Shown: positions 1 to 7,629, numbered from the stretch's first letter. The stretch is DNA of 12,786 bases from Myxococcales bacterium (GCA_003153055.1 PMBV01000313.1:1-12786), one strand, 5' to 3'. Numbers and translations: made by a program. The notes: generated by a model from the letters alone, not told the origin.

Positions 1-861
1 CTCGAGGTGATCGGTCGGGACAAGCGAGAGCTGTGGTTCTTGCTTCAGGGACCGGATCAAGAAGTGTTCCCGGCCTATGTCGATCACAAGGTCTCGGTGT
101 CGGGCCTCATTCGCCGGTTTCACCCCTACGGCGGCTCGGTCGACGTGCGAAAGTACACCGCCCGAAAGCCAGACGAGGCCGAGCCCGAGGGCCCCGTGGT
201 CGAGGACACCTCCAAGCTCCGGCTCCTGTCTCCCGGCGAGGTGGAGACCCTGTGCAGCCCGGGCATGTCCGTCGGGCTCAAGGGCTTCGCGACCGTGAGG
301 GGTCGGCTCGAGATGAGTGGCGACGAGTTCTTCGTGGTGGTGTCCAACGCCGGTACGCGGCAGCAGGTCGCCTTCACCATCGAGGGCAAGGCCACCAAGG
401 GCCTCAAGAAGTACGTCGGTGAGGTGGCGGTGGCCACGGGTGTGGTCGAAAAGCAGACCGGGTGGGGTGGGCGGATCGACGCCGAGGTCTGCGAGCCAAG
501 GGCACCAGAGTTCCCACCGGTGGCTCGAGATGCTCTGGAGATCGTCGAGCTCGAGGTGTCGCCAGCCACCAGCTCGCCCAAGGAGCTCGAGGTGAAGGTG
601 AACCACGGCCTGGTGGTCAAGCTGGCCGAGAAGCAGGGGCACGTGTGGGCGGTGGAGCCCCAAATCGCCAAGCGCGTGAGTCTCCGTGAGGTGTCCCTGC
701 ACACCGGCGGGAACGCAGCGATTCGCGAGTTCTTCTTCACGCCGCGAAACCCTGGCGTTCACGAGGTCGAGTTCTTCCTCGGGAAGCTGCACAACCCGAT
801 GCAGGTCAGCCGCACCTTCAAGGCCGTCGTGAACGTCAAGGGCCTCGAAGGCACTGGGTAG
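1..861 (+). CDS. Unrecognised protein with repeated OB-like segments, probably cut by the left edge
   Basis: I do not recognise this protein. The reading frame is open to base 1, and a GTG at 7 gives 284 residues, but the true start is probably outside the window. Counting from that GTG, a segment near residues 24-50 (YVDHKVSVSGLI...GGSVDVRKY) resembles one near residues 138-165 (YVGEVAVATGVV...GGRIDAEV). This suggests two related beta-rich, OB-like modules. The second module begins with GFATVRGRLE at about residue 93, and the matching start of the first module would lie before base 1. The last 90 or so residues form a separate beta-rich domain with GNAAIREFFFTPRNPGVHEV. That is faintly like the Ig-type fold of chagasin (I42) protease inhibitors, a guess only. 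No signal peptide is visible. rnr starts 40 bases downstream on the same strand, so the two may be co-transcribed. That the frame codes is well supported; its function is unknown. Confidence 0.7.
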   Translation, partial: LEVIGRDKRELWFLLQGPDQEVFPAYVDHKVSVSGLIRRFHPYGGSVDVRKYTARKPDEAEPEGPVVEDTSKLRLLSPGEVETLCSPGMSVGLKGFATVRGRLEMSGDEFFVVVSNAGTRQQVAFTIEGKATKGLKKYVGEVAVATGVVEKQTGWGGRIDAEVCEPRAPEFPPVARDALEIVELEVSPATSSPKELEVKVNHGLVVKLAEKQGHVWAVEPQIAKRVSLREVSLHTGGNAAIREFFFTPRNPGVHEVEFFLGKLHNPMQVSRTFKAVVNVKGLEGTG

Positions 862-901
862 GGCCGCTGTTCGAGGGGCACCTCGAGCGGGGGAGGGTGA
901 G

Positions 902-3526
902 GTGTTCGTGACGATCGATCAGGATCGAGTGTTGAAGCTCATCGGGAGCGCGGACCGACTGGTCGGCGTCAAGGAGCTTTTGCGGGCTGGGGGTTTCAAC
1001 CCCGGAGTGCAGACAGAGCTCAAGCGCTTGCTCCGAGACCTGGTGCGCCAGGGCCGACTGGAGCGCGACGGAAAGCGCTTCCGCGTTTCCGCTGATCGCC
1101 TCACCCCCGTGCCCAAGGTCGCGGCACCCAAAGCGCCAGCAGCCAAGTCAGTTCCGCACCCAGCCAAGGCTCGCACGCCCTGGCCACCGCCGCGCACCTC
1201 GGTGAAACCCCGAGTCGAGGCGCTCAAGCCGCGTGAGGCGACGGGGCGAGAGAAGCGTGGTGCCCGGGTCGAGGAGCCGCGCCAAGGGCCCCCACGGGTA
1301 CGGCCGACTCATGGCCCGCTGGTGGAGGGCATCATTCACCACCACGTCGACGGCTTCGCCTTTGTGAAGCCCATCGTCGGCCAAGACAGCGAGGACCTGT
1401 TCGTGCCTCCCGAGGAGGCGAGAAAGGCCCTCGATCACGATCAGGTCGTGGTTGAGGTCGTCCCCGGGCGGGGTGGTCGAACCATGGGTCGCGTAGTCGA
1501 GGTGAAATCTCGAACGCGTCAGTTCGTCGTCGGCACGTACTTCGAGAGTGCCAAGGGCGCCTGGGTTGAACCCCGAGAAGCCGAGCTGGGGAGTATCCGG
1601 GTGCCGCCCACCCAGCTCGCTCGACCGGGTGACGCGGTCAAGGTGAGGCTGGGGGTCGGAGATTCGCTGTTCGCCGACCGTCGGCTGACGGGCGAGGTGG
1701 CGGGCTCGCTGGGCTCGGCGGAGGACCACTCGGTGGAGATCCTCTCCATCGCGTTCTCCCGGGGCTTCCACGACGAGTTCCCCGTCGAAGTGATGGACGA
1801 GGCCGATCGCGTGCCCATCGAGGTGCGCGACCGGGAAGCCGAGGGCGAGAACCGGAAGGACCTGCGAGAACTGCCGCTCGTCACCATCGACGGGGAGGAC
1901 GCTCGTGACTTCGACGATGCCATCTTCGTCGAGGATCACCCGCGAGGCTCTCGGCTGGTGGTGGCCATCGCCGACGTGGCCCACTACGTCGCCGAGCACT
2001 CGGCGCTCGACACCGAGGCTTTGCGAAGGGCCACCAGCGTCTACCTGCCGGCGCGGGTGCTGCCGATGCTGCCCGAACGGCTCTCCAACGGCATCTGCTC
2101 CCTCAGGCCAGACGTCGATCGGCTCTGCATGGTGGCCGACCTGATCATCGATCGCAAGGGCACGACCGTGAGCGCCGAGCTGTACCCCGCGGTCATGCGG
2201 AGCCACGCTCGATGCACCTACACCGAAGTTCACCGCGTGCTGGCCGGCGAGCGGGTGCCTGGGCGAGATCACCTGAAGCCGCTCTTTCAGCGGGCCCACG
2301 CCCTGGCCACCCGGCTCACCGCGATGCGCCTCGAGCGCGGGGCCATCGACTTCGATCTGCCGGAGAACCGGGTCGAGCTCGACGAAGGTGGGCAGCCCGC
2401 GCGAATGGTGCAGCGGGAGCGCTGGGAGAGCCACCGCCTCGTCGAGGAGTGCATGCTGGCCGCCAACGAGGGCGTCGCCCGGTTCTTCCGCGAGCAGGGT
2501 GTCCCTACTGTCAACCGGTTCCACGGAGAGCCAGACGAAGAGAAGCTGGCGACGTTCCTCGGGCTCCTCGGCGCGTACGGCATCGAAGCCAAGGGCGAGC
2601 TCGACTCGAAGGAGCTGAACCGGGTGCTGAAGAAGCTCGCTGGTCACCCGGAGCAGCGAGCCCTTCATCAGCTCGCCCTGCGCTCCATGATGCAGGCGGT
2701 GTACTCCTCGCACCAGTCGGGCCACTACGGCCTGGGTGCCGAAGACTACCTGCACTTCACCTCGCCCATCCGGCGGTATCCCGACCTCCTGGTGCACCGG
2801 CTCCTCAAGTCGTTCTGGAGCCGCCGGCGACGACTCTCAGGGCAGCGCCTGGAGGCCGAGGCCGATCGGCTGGAGATGCTCGCGGTGCAGTGCTCCGAGC
2901 GAGAGCGCGCGGCGATGCAGACCGAGCGAGAGGTCACCGCGCTGTACGCGTGCCTGCTGATGAAGGGGCGCGTGGGAGAAGAGTTCGCCGCGACCATCGG
3001 GGGCCTGTCCGAGAACGGCTTCTTCGTGGTGCTCGATGAGCATCACGTCGAGGGCTTCGTGCGTGGTGAGTCGGTGCACCGCGACTTCGAGCTCGACCCG
3101 GCGACCTACCGGCTCATGTTCCAGAACGGCCGGGTGGTGAGGGTGGGGCAGAAGGCGACCGTGGTGCTCCTGAGCGTGAATCTCCAGAAGCGCCAGATGG
3201 AGTTCGGCCCCATCACCCTCGATGGGCAGCCGCTGGGTCGCGGTGCGCGGAGCAAGTCGGAGCAACGGTCGGCCCCGGCAAGCCGGGAGCGCGTGGGGAA
3301 GGGGCGCGGCTCGCTGCGAGGTGAGCGCCCGGCGCCCGCGCGGCCTTCCACGGGCAATGGCGCTCGCGGCGGCGACCGGAGCAAGGGCGTCACCGCGCCG
3401 GGACCAGGTGCCGCGCCCGGCTTTGACGCCCGGGCCGTGCTCGACCGGCTGTGGCGGGAGCGCGGCGCCCCCAGCGGCGAGGAGAGCGAGAGGCCCAAGG
3501 GCAAGGGGAAGCACCGTCAAAGGTGA
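902..3526 (+). CDS. rnr: Ribonuclease R (3'-5' exoribonuclease)
   Basis: RNase R is a processive 3'-5' hydrolytic exoribonuclease of the RNB family that degrades structured RNA in the cytoplasm. The domain order is complete: N-terminal winged helix (about 1-68), basic Ala/Pro/Lys-rich linker (70-136), cold-shock OB domains (about 139-290), RNB catalytic domain (about 318-650), S1 domain (about 688-770) and a basic Arg/Gly/Pro tail (771-874). The metal-binding motif TIDGEDARDFDDA supplies Asp330, Asp336, Asp338 and Asp339, matching E. coli Asp272, 278, 280 and 281. The conserved HFTSPIRRYPDLLVHR starts at His618. At 874 residues it is slightly longer than the roughly 810 of E. coli, mostly through the linker and tail. 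The GTG start is preceded by GGGAGG at 891-896; a second GTG at 908 is possible. Exoribonuclease II (rnb) is unlikely because the helix-turn-helix domain and long tail are RNase R features. Confidence 0.97.
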   Translation: MFVTIDQDRVLKLIGSADRLVGVKELLRAGGFNPGVQTELKRLLRDLVRQGRLERDGKRFRVSADRLTPVPKVAAPKAPAAKSVPHPAKARTPWPPPRTSVKPRVEALKPREATGREKRGARVEEPRQGPPRVRPTHGPLVEGIIHHHVDGFAFVKPIVGQDSEDLFVPPEEARKALDHDQVVVEVVPGRGGRTMGRVVEVKSRTRQFVVGTYFESAKGAWVEPREAELGSIRVPPTQLARPGDAVKVRLGVGDSLFADRRLTGEVAGSLGSAEDHSVEILSIAFSRGFHDEFPVEVMDEADRVPIEVRDREAEGENRKDLRELPLVTIDGEDARDFDDAIFVEDHPRGSRLVVAIADVAHYVAEHSALDTEALRRATSVYLPARVLPMLPERLSNGICSLRPDVDRLCMVADLIIDRKGTTVSAELYPAVMRSHARCTYTEVHRVLAGERVPGRDHLKPLFQRAHALATRLTAMRLERGAIDFDLPENRVELDEGGQPARMVQRERWESHRLVEECMLAANEGVARFFREQGVPTVNRFHGEPDEEKLATFLGLLGAYGIEAKGELDSKELNRVLKKLAGHPEQRALHQLALRSMMQAVYSSHQSGHYGLGAEDYLHFTSPIRRYPDLLVHRLLKSFWSRRRRLSGQRLEAEADRLEMLAVQCSERERAAMQTEREVTALYACLLMKGRVGEEFAATIGGLSENGFFVVLDEHHVEGFVRGESVHRDFELDPATYRLMFQNGRVVRVGQKATVVLLSVNLQKRQMEFGPITLDGQPLGRGARSKSEQRSAPASRERVGKGRGSLRGERPAPARPSTGNGARGGDRSKGVTAPGPGAAPGFDARAVLDRLWRERGAPSGEESERPKGKGKHRQR

Positions 3527-3643
3527 TGCGGGGTCGGCTCGGGTTGTGGCGGGAGAAGCTGAAGAGGCGGTCCCGCGGCCGGCCGTACACGCCCCGAGGC
3601 TCCGAGCGTCTCCGCGACGGCGGGGCTCGTCGAGGCGTCGTGG

Positions 3644-4207
3644 TCAGGTGAGGCCGAGGGCTCGCAACACCTCGTGTGGCCGAGGGATGATCTCGGCCCC
3701 CACCAGCATCGCGGGGGCCACCGACGCTGAAGCCGCTTCGAGCGCGGCCTCCACGTCGTGCTGCACGCCAGCCAGGGTGAACCAGCCCTTGCCTCCGATG
3801 CCCCGGGCCAGCGCGAGGTGGGTCAGGGTGACCGACGCGCACTTGAGCGCCGCGTCGGCCGCGCGGAGGGCCGAGGCGATGCTGCGCGTCTCCACCAGAC
3901 CGGTCGCGTCGGTGGGGGAGGCGCTCTTCATCTGCCCAGCGAGGGCCTCGAGGATCGGCTCGGCGATGTGGGGGAGGAACAGGCGATCGAGCACCAGCGC
4001 CCCGCCCGCGGTGATGCCAGCCTGGAACGACTCGTCGACCTCGGCCACCTGCCCGGTGAAGAGGAGCACGAACTTCCCGGGTGTCATGGCCTCGGCGAGC
4101 GCGATGTGCACGTCGGCGCGCTTCACCAAGGCGTCGGCCACCACCACGCCGCGGGCCAGGGACTCGAGCTCGATGAGGCCCAGCGCGGGGCCAGTGGTGG
4201 CGATCAT
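3644..4207 (-). CDS. BMC-T shell trimer protein, PduT-like, without the Fe-S cysteine
   Basis: This is a tandem-BMC-domain protein of 187 residues that should form pseudohexameric trimers tiling the facets of a microcompartment shell. The first BMC domain starts at GLIELESLARG (about residue 10) and the second at GLVETRSIASAL (about 102). The ending VGAEIIPRPHE is typical of BMC domains. Length and pattern fit the PduT / HO-5816 type. In PduT a 4Fe-4S cluster sits at the pore on Cys38 of TICPGKF; the equivalent stretch here is AMTPGKF with Thr42, so that ligand is absent. The ATG at 4207 lies six bases after the aldehyde dehydrogenase stop. A TTG at 4213 directly abuts that stop and would add two residues. 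No clear Shine-Dalgarno sequence precedes either, so translation is probably coupled. It is the last gene of the BMC operon and converges with rnr. Confidence 0.93.
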   Translation of the reverse strand: MIATTGPALGLIELESLARGVVVADALVKRADVHIALAEAMTPGKFVLLFTGQVAEVDESFQAGITAGGALVLDRLFLPHIAEPILEALAGQMKSASPTDATGLVETRSIASALRAADAALKCASVTLTHLALARGIGGKGWFTLAGVQHDVEAALEAASASVAPAMLVGAEIIPRPHEVLRALGLT

Positions 4208-4213
4208 TGGCAA

Positions 4214-5632
4214 CTAGACGATTCGGAACGCGTCTTTGAGGGTACAGCGACGCTCTCGGGTGAAGCTCACCGGCGTCGTGAGTCCTTCACCCGTGGGCGA
4301 GGCGATGGTGAAGCTCGTGTAGCCCTCGCCGGTGAGGCCGAGGCCTGCGAACGAGGGGCCGTTCTTCACGAAGATCGATGTGTTCACCAGCCTGGCCATG
4401 CGTGAGAGGTGATCGACGTTGGTGGAGTGCATGGTGGCCGTATGTCCGAAGCCGTGCTCGGCCTGCACCGCCGCGGCGATACAATCCTCCACGGTCGGGA
4501 GGCGCGCGAAGCCGATCACCGGCATCAACAGCTCGAGCTGCACGAAGGGGTGGGCCGGGTCGACCTCGGCGAACAACAGCCGGGTGCCCGCGGGCGGCCT
4601 CAGCCCCGCGGCGCTCGCGATGACCCCAGCGTCCTTCCCCACCCACTCGCGCGCCGGGTGACCGTGATCGACGATCAGCGCCTCGAGGCGGGCGATCTGC
4701 TTGGCCGGCACTTCCCAGGCGCCGCATCGCCCGAGCTCGCGCTTGAGCGGGTCGGCGATGGAAGCCACGGCGAAGATTTCTTTCTCCACGATGCAGACGA
4801 TGTTGTTGTCGAGAGACGCTCCATCGACGAGGTCTCGGGCCGCCTGCTCGAGGTGCGCGGTCTCATCGACGACCGCCGGTGGGTTGCCAGGCCCCGCGGC
4901 GATGGCCCGTTTCCCCGAGCTCATCGCGGCCTTCACCACCGCCGGGCCCCCGGTGACGACCAGCAGCCGCACTCCCGGGTGATGCATGAGCGCCTGGGCC
5001 GATTCGATGGTGGGGTCGGCCATGGCGCAGAGGAGCTCAGGCGGCCCGCCAGCCGAGACGATGGCCTCACCGAGCTGCTCCACGAGGAAGGTGCAGACAC
5101 CCTTGGCCGAGGGGTGCACGTTGAACACCACCGCGTTGCCTCCCGCGACCATCGCGATGCCGTTGTTGATGACCGTCTCGGTGGCGTTGGTCGATGGGGT
5201 GATGGAGCCGATGACGCCGAATGGCGCCCGCTCCACCAGCATGAGCCCGTGATCGCCTGTCACGGCGCGCGGCTCGAGCAGCTCCATGCCGGGGGTCTTG
5301 TCGGCGCAGAGCAGATTCTTTCTGCGCTTGTCGGCGACGTTGCCCAGGCCGGTCTCGGCGACGGCCCGCTGGCTGAGCTCGTCGGCGAGCCTCCGCGCGG
5401 TGGCTCGCATCGCCTCGATGACCCTCCGGTGAATCTCGAGGGGCATCGCCATGAAGGCCTCGTGGGCCCGCTGAGCTGCCCGAACCGCTCCATCGAGCTC
5501 GTCGAAGATGCCCAGCCGCTTCTGCACCAGGGCCGGCCCGCGAGGCGGAGGAGTCGCGCCTTGGCGGTCGAGCTCGAGCCCAACGCGCCGAACGACCTCT
5601 TCGACGATGGCGTTGATCGCGGCCTTCTCCAA
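4214..5632 (-). CDS. CoA-acylating aldehyde dehydrogenase, PduP/EutE family, microcompartment core enzyme
   Basis: The predicted reaction is NAD-dependent oxidation of an aldehyde with CoA to an acyl-CoA inside the microcompartment lumen. The 472 residues match PduP in length (464 in Salmonella, from memory). Catalytic Cys280 lies in NNIVCIVEKEI. The segment TETVINNGIAMVAGGNAVVF (about 148-167) is the family's cofactor-binding region, and the ending TIASPTGEGLTTPVSFTRER is also family-typical. Residues 1-20 (MEKAAINAIVEEVVRRVGLE) form a likely amphipathic helix, followed by a Pro-rich linker before GIFDELDGAV. This is the usual layout of an encapsulation peptide, so the enzyme is probably cargo. 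The start is TTG, five bases after GGGAGG, and 19 bases after the BMC-P stop. It is the only enzyme gene in the operon. The substrate chain length cannot be read from the sequence. Confidence 0.95.
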   Translation of the reverse strand: MEKAAINAIVEEVVRRVGLELDRQGATPPPRGPALVQKRLGIFDELDGAVRAAQRAHEAFMAMPLEIHRRVIEAMRATARRLADELSQRAVAETGLGNVADKRRKNLLCADKTPGMELLEPRAVTGDHGLMLVERAPFGVIGSITPSTNATETVINNGIAMVAGGNAVVFNVHPSAKGVCTFLVEQLGEAIVSAGGPPELLCAMADPTIESAQALMHHPGVRLLVVTGGPAVVKAAMSSGKRAIAAGPGNPPAVVDETAHLEQAARDLVDGASLDNNIVCIVEKEIFAVASIADPLKRELGRCGAWEVPAKQIARLEALIVDHGHPAREWVGKDAGVIASAAGLRPPAGTRLLFAEVDPAHPFVQLELLMPVIGFARLPTVEDCIAAAVQAEHGFGHTATMHSTNVDHLSRMARLVNTSIFVKNGPSFAGLGLTGEGYTSFTIASPTGEGLTTPVSFTRERRCTLKDAFRIV

Positions 5633-5651
5633 CGGCGCCTCCCGGTGAGGG

Positions 5652-5939
5652 CTACTTCTGGTAGGTCAGGCGGCCCTCGACCTCGAGCTGGTCGACGATG
5701 GCCATGATGACGGCGTCGATCGGTCGATCTTTCGTCTCCTCGGTCTGCCGAGCCGAGGACCCCGAGGCCCACAGCACGACTTCGCCCGGCCCCGCGCCAA
5801 CGGCGTCGACCGCGACCACCAGCGTGGAGGTCGGCCGCCCTTCCGGGTCGATGCCGCGAACGACCAGGAGCTTCGAGCCGTCGAGCCGCGGCTCCTTCTT
5901 GGTCGAGACGACGGTCCCTACCACCCTGCCAAGCAGCAT
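5652..5939 (-). CDS. BMC-P shell vertex pentamer protein (EutN/CcmL family)
   Basis: This 95-residue EutN/CcmL-family protein forms pentamers that cap the vertices of the icosahedral shell. The signature is clear: the N-terminal [12 protein letters not shown], the central [21 protein letters not shown] (from residue 44) and the C-terminal [11 protein letters not shown] (73-83). Its length is normal for the family. The ATG is preceded by AAGGAG with seven spacer bases, and this Shine-Dalgarno overlaps the TAA stop of the BMC-H gene 11 bases upstream, which suggests tight co-expression. A single pentamer gene is enough to close a shell; other paralogues may exist elsewhere in the genome. Confidence 0.96.
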   Translation of the reverse strand: MLLGRVVGTVVSTKKEPRLDGSKLLVVRGIDPEGRPTSTLVVAVDAVGAGPGEVVLWASGSSARQTEETKDRPIDAVIMAIVDQLEVEGRLTYQK

Positions 5940-5950
5940 CGGGTGGCTCC

Positions 5951-6259
5951 TTACTTCTGGCCCAGCTCGGCCTTGGCCTGGTCGAGGCGGCCGAGCGGAA
6001 GCACGAGATCGATGTTGGTGTGCGGCCGGGGAATGACGTGAGATGAGACCAGCTCGCCAACCCGCTCGGCTCCGCGAGACCCGGCCTCGATGGCTGCCTT
6101 CACCGCCGCCACGTCGCCCCGGACGATCATCGTCACGTAGCCCCCGCCGATCTTCTCGTAGCCGACGAGCTCGACCTTGGCTGCCTTCACGGCCGCGTCG
6201 GCCGCCTCCACCATGCCTACGAAGCCTTTCGTCTCGATCATTCCCAGCGCGTCTGCCAT
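5951..6259 (-). CDS. BMC-H shell hexamer protein (PduA/CcmK-like)
   Basis: This single-BMC-domain protein of 102 residues is the main facet tile of the shell. It opens with [20 protein letters not shown] and carries [20 protein letters not shown] and [13 protein letters not shown], which correspond to PduA and, from memory, closely to H. ochraceum HO-5815. The pore loop reads K36-I-G-G-G40. PduA has KIGSG there, so the serine lining the pore is glycine here. The ATG at 6259 is preferred over an in-frame upstream ATG at 6352 because homologues begin at this point, GAGAGG lies just upstream, and the extension would overlap the preceding gene. The last 15 or so residues ([13 protein letters not shown]) form a short charged tail after the conserved domain. 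Confidence 0.96.
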   Translation of the reverse strand: MADALGMIETKGFVGMVEAADAAVKAAKVELVGYEKIGGGYVTMIVRGDVAAVKAAIEAGSRGAERVGELVSSHVIPRPHTNIDLVLPLGRLDQAKAELGQK

Positions 6260-6296
6260 TGGAGCCTCTCGTGTGTGAAGGGAGTGTAGGGCCAGC

Positions 6297-6935
6297 TCAT
6301 CGGTCCTTGAAGGGGGGAAGGTCCTTTCCTTTGAGGGCTCCGAGGGCGGCAACCGCCGCTTCGGCCGCCGAGTCGATCTCCGACTCGGACCCCGCCAGAT
6401 AGAGGCGCCCGAAGGCCCCGAAGGGCATCACGTCGACCAGGCGAATGTCGGCCGCCTTCTCGGCCTCGTTGGCTGCCAGCGCGGCGTAGGCCGCCGGCTC
6501 GGTCTCGAGAATGTAGAGCGATTGGCCCGGTTCGATCATCGACCCAAACCGAATCTTGTCGAGGATCATCGCGTGCATGGGCTCGATGGCGCGGATGATG
6601 GTGTTCGACACCAGACGGGGCTTGAGGCGATCCTCCACCTTCACCCCGAGCTCCCTCAAGATGGCGTCACCCGCGCTCCTCACCTCGCCTTTGTCCTCGC
6701 TGTGGAGCTCGAGCATGCCGTAGGCGCGCTCGACCACCAGCGTGGCTGGTTGCACCCGGGTGGCCTTCAGCGCCACGTCCATCAGTCGGTGGATGGCCAT
6801 GCCCGGGGCGATCTCCACGAAGAGGGAGGCGACGAAGGGAACCGGGAAGTAGCCACGACAGGTCGTGCAGATGTGGGCGGCGAGCTGGGGCTGGAGGCTG
6901 TCGAGAAACGCGTAGGTGCGCAGCGAGGTCGACAA
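6297..6935 (-). CDS. Double-BMC trimer shell protein of the HO-5812 type (BMC-T)
   Basis: This 212-residue tandem-BMC protein matches, from memory, H. ochraceum HO-5812 in length and nearly throughout. HO-5812 trimers stack face to face and have a large pore that can open and close. Shared landmarks are [16 protein letters not shown] at the start, [19 protein letters not shown], the pore-gating pair Glu69-Arg70 in [22 protein letters not shown], and [17 protein letters not shown] with [13 protein letters not shown] near the end. The TTG at 6935 is chosen because it follows AAGGAGG by five bases and fits homologue length. A longer frame, open to 7184, would run across the promoter region and into the divergent gene. 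Unusually, residues 23-26 read CTTC, a CxxC pair where HO-5812, as I recall it, has none. It is first in the operon, 37 bases before BMC-H. Confidence 0.93.
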   Translation of the reverse strand: MSTSLRTYAFLDSLQPQLAAHICTTCRGYFPVPFVASLFVEIAPGMAIHRLMDVALKATRVQPATLVVERAYGMLELHSEDKGEVRSAGDAILRELGVKVEDRLKPRLVSNTIIRAIEPMHAMILDKIRFGSMIEPGQSLYILETEPAAYAALAANEAEKAADIRLVDVMPFGAFGRLYLAGSESEIDSAAEAAVAALGALKGKDLPPFKDR

Positions 6936-6978
6936 GACCCCCTCCTTGGAATGCGAGCGCCTTGACCAGGCATGAAGG

Positions 6979-7007
6979 GTTGTAGAGCCGGCGAGGACCG
7001 TTGACAA
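6979..7007 (-). promoter_or_regulatory. Candidate sigma-70-type promoter of the BMC operon
   Basis: Read on the minus strand, TTGTCA (7007-7002; five of six matches to TTGACA) is followed after exactly 17 bases by TACAAC (6984-6979; four of six matches to TATAAT). Transcription would start near 6972, giving a leader of about 37 bases ahead of AAGGAGG and the TTG start at 6935. It lies in the 100-base gap between the BMC operon and the divergent barrel-protein gene, so control could affect both. No operator-like palindrome was seen. Chance matches are common, so this is tentative. Confidence 0.35.
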
Positions 7008-7035
7008 GGGTAGGGGGGAAGGCGAAAGCCCCGGC

Positions 7036-7629
7036 ATGATCGCCTCAGTCCTCCCCCTGGTCGCCCTCCTCCAGGCGACCGAGCCAGCCCCTGCCGAGCA
7101 GCCCCCCTCCGCCACCGCGACGCTCCAGTCGGAAATGCCGCACGTCGTGGGGCTGGGGGCGAGCGCCGGCATGCTCGTGAACAACTACGGCGCGGCCGCC
7201 TTCGTTCGGGTCAGCGGCGAGGTGACGGTCTTCTCGCGCCCGCTCAACGAGTTCGTGGCGTTGGTTCAGGTGGGGTCAGCCGCCGGCGTGGTGCTCCCGT
7301 CAGACGGCTACTTCAAGGAGCACTACCAACACACCGCGGTGGCCGGCTTCGGCTACCGGAGCAACCATGAGCTGCTGAGCTGGGGCTTTCAGTTGGGCAT
7401 CGGCGCCGCCTGGTACCGGGCCTCGTTCTTCTCTTCGAACTTCCCCTTTGACAGCTGGGTGACGGCCTATGCCGAGGGCCGGGCCCAGATTGGCCTCAAG
7501 CTGGCCCCCAACTTTCGCGCTGGGCTCTACGTCGGCTACGGTTCCGTCCTGAAATACCCGGTCAATATCCACCAGGGGGCCTGGTTCGTCGGGGGAGTGC
7601 TCTTCGGGCTGTACGCCGACTGGCGGTGA
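7036..7629 (+). CDS. Predicted outer-membrane beta-barrel protein, function unknown
   Basis: I cannot assign this 197-residue protein to a named family. Residues 1-12 ([12 protein letters not shown]) are hydrophobic and followed by a Pro/Ala-rich stretch, consistent with a short signal peptide, although the usual N-terminal positive charge is missing. From about residue 35 the sequence alternates in the manner of amphipathic strands rich in Gly, Tyr, Trp and Phe ([60 protein letters not shown]). That suggests roughly eight strands of a small outer-membrane barrel. It does not end in the usual C-terminal phenylalanine. The ATG start follows a purine-rich stretch (7012-7028) with no strong Shine-Dalgarno. 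The next gene's GTG overlaps its stop by four bases, so the two are probably co-transcribed. Confidence 0.75.
   Translation: MIASVLPLVALLQATEPAPAEQPPSATATLQSEMPHVVGLGASAGMLVNNYGAAAFVRVSGEVTVFSRPLNEFVALVQVGSAAGVVLPSDGYFKEHYQHTAVAGFGYRSNHELLSWGFQLGIGAAWYRASFFSSNFPFDSWVTAYAEGRAQIGLKLAPNFRAGLYVGYGSVLKYPVNIHQGAWFVGGVLFGLYADWR

Noticed and set aside
1148..2797. A 549-codon open frame on the minus strand
   Set aside because: It is the antisense of rnr, whose frame carries all RNase R motifs. Long antisense frames are expected in high-GC coding DNA, and the product is His/Gly/Arg-rich without any known domain.
3527..3643. Intergenic stretch between rnr and the convergent BMC operon, with GCCCCG (3591-3596) and CGGGGC (3621-3626)
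   Set aside because: A six-pair stem with a 24-base loop is expected by chance at this GC content; no terminator or gene is supported.
6953..6967. A sigma-54-like GG...GC element on the minus strand (GGTCAAGGCGCTCGC) ahead of the BMC operon
   Set aside because: The GG and GC are separated by 11 bases instead of 10, and the flanking bases do not match TGGCAC or TTGCA. It also lies downstream of the better sigma-70-like candidate.
7001..7029. TTGACA at 7001-7006 as a plus-strand promoter for the barrel-protein gene
   Set aside because: At the right spacing (7024-7029) the bases are GAAAGC, not a -10 element, and the start codon would follow almost at once.
6936..7184. An 83-residue N-terminal extension of the first BMC gene
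   Set aside because: It would cross the intergenic region and overlap the divergent gene, homologues start at the TTG at 6935, and a strong Shine-Dalgarno marks that TTG.
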